From: Ellagibacter isourolithinifaciens
GTDB taxonomy: Bacteria; Actinomycetota; Coriobacteriia; Coriobacteriales; Eggerthellaceae
Assembly (NCBI RefSeq): GCF_008831035.1
Contig: NZ_WAJR01000007.1
Location: 41,969-105,968 of the forward strand
Length of the DNA stretch: 64,000 nt
Direction of reading: 5' to 3'
Shown in pieces: positions 63,890-64,000 of the stretch (positions within the stretch are counted from its first letter, which is position 1; every line of letters begins with the position of its first letter). Made by a program: the position numbers and the translations under genes. The notes under the pieces were generated by a model. The model was not told where the DNA came from and did not search any database. It worked only from the letters and a program-made list of their open reading frames with translations.

Positions 63890-64000
63890 TGAGGAAAAAC
63901 AGCCGAGAAATCTGCTAGCGAAGGAAAAGGGCCCTTCGGTATGCTTGCGGGTGTCTAAGCCAAAGCAAGCGGGAGAAAGGCCCTTCGCGATGAATCTTAC
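63890..64000 (+). other. Possible left end of an insertion sequence (truncated)
   Basis: A short direct repeat GGCCCTTCG occurs at about 63931 and 63978; a CTTGC/GCAAG pair lies between, and a GGGAGAAAGG site precedes ATG 63990 (MNL, cut by the window edge). This resembles the terminus and transposase start of an IS, but with only four codons visible no family can be named. Confidence 0.3.

Overview
The window is high-GC chromosomal DNA, mostly housekeeping genes on the plus strand. Gene content and order fit an actinobacterium of the class Coriobacteriia, probably Eggerthellaceae (Slackia-like): two-subunit glycyl-tRNA synthetase beside pyruvate phosphate dikinase and its regulator, rapZ-yvcK-whiA followed by gap-pgk-tpiA-gpmI, Gram-positive type LexA boxes and an EMP pathway with PPDK. 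The genus is an inference; there is no rRNA or tRNA gene here to test it.

Layout. 1-5.3 kb: end of trigger factor, then clpP, clpX and valS (protein quality control and translation). 5.4-8.6 kb: membrane zinc-ribbon protein, ffh (SRP) and a flavodoxin-like reductase. 8.7-12.9 kb: the ribosome-maturation cluster rpsP-khpA-rimM-trmD, split between rimM and trmD by an IS110-family element with long subterminal inverted repeats and a structured 5' non-coding region that may encode a bridge RNA. trmD itself carries an in-frame palindromic insert of about 45 extra codons. lepB follows. 13-21.3 kb: glyQ-glyS, PPDK regulator, ppdK, asnS. 21.3-24.6 kb: mtnA, dGTPase, azlCD. 24.7-31.7 kb: rplS, rnhB, yraN, comM, dprA, trmFO, xerC (ribosome, RNase HII, DNA uptake and processing, tRNA methylation, chromosome dimer resolution). 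31.7-36.3 kb: ygbA-like gene, uvrA with a LexA box, EamA exporter.

36.3-41.6 kb: a nikABCDE-type nickel ABC importer preceded by two NikR-type operators 52 bp apart. The NikD ATPase has a histidine-rich N-terminal tail. 41.8-45.2 kb: Ser/Ala-rich membrane protein, lipoprotein, NADP-type glutamate dehydrogenase. 45.6-49.8 kb: the most unusual pair, a YidC/Oxa1 domain fused to a CDP-glycerol glycerophosphotransferase domain, overlapped by an LtaS/sulfatase-like membrane protein; together they suggest a membrane-coupled glycerophosphate polymer pathway. 50-56 kb: DUF2130 coiled-coil/nuclease-like protein, pcrA/uvrD helicase with a perfect LexA box, uvrC. 56-63.8 kb: rapZ-yvcK-whiA, then gap-pgk-tpiA-gpmI. 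The last 100 bp look like the start of another insertion sequence.

DNA repair genes (uvrA, uvrC, pcrA) are scattered but two carry SOS boxes. Several promoters here use an extended -10 (TGC-TATAAT-like), and some transcripts may be leaderless or nearly so.
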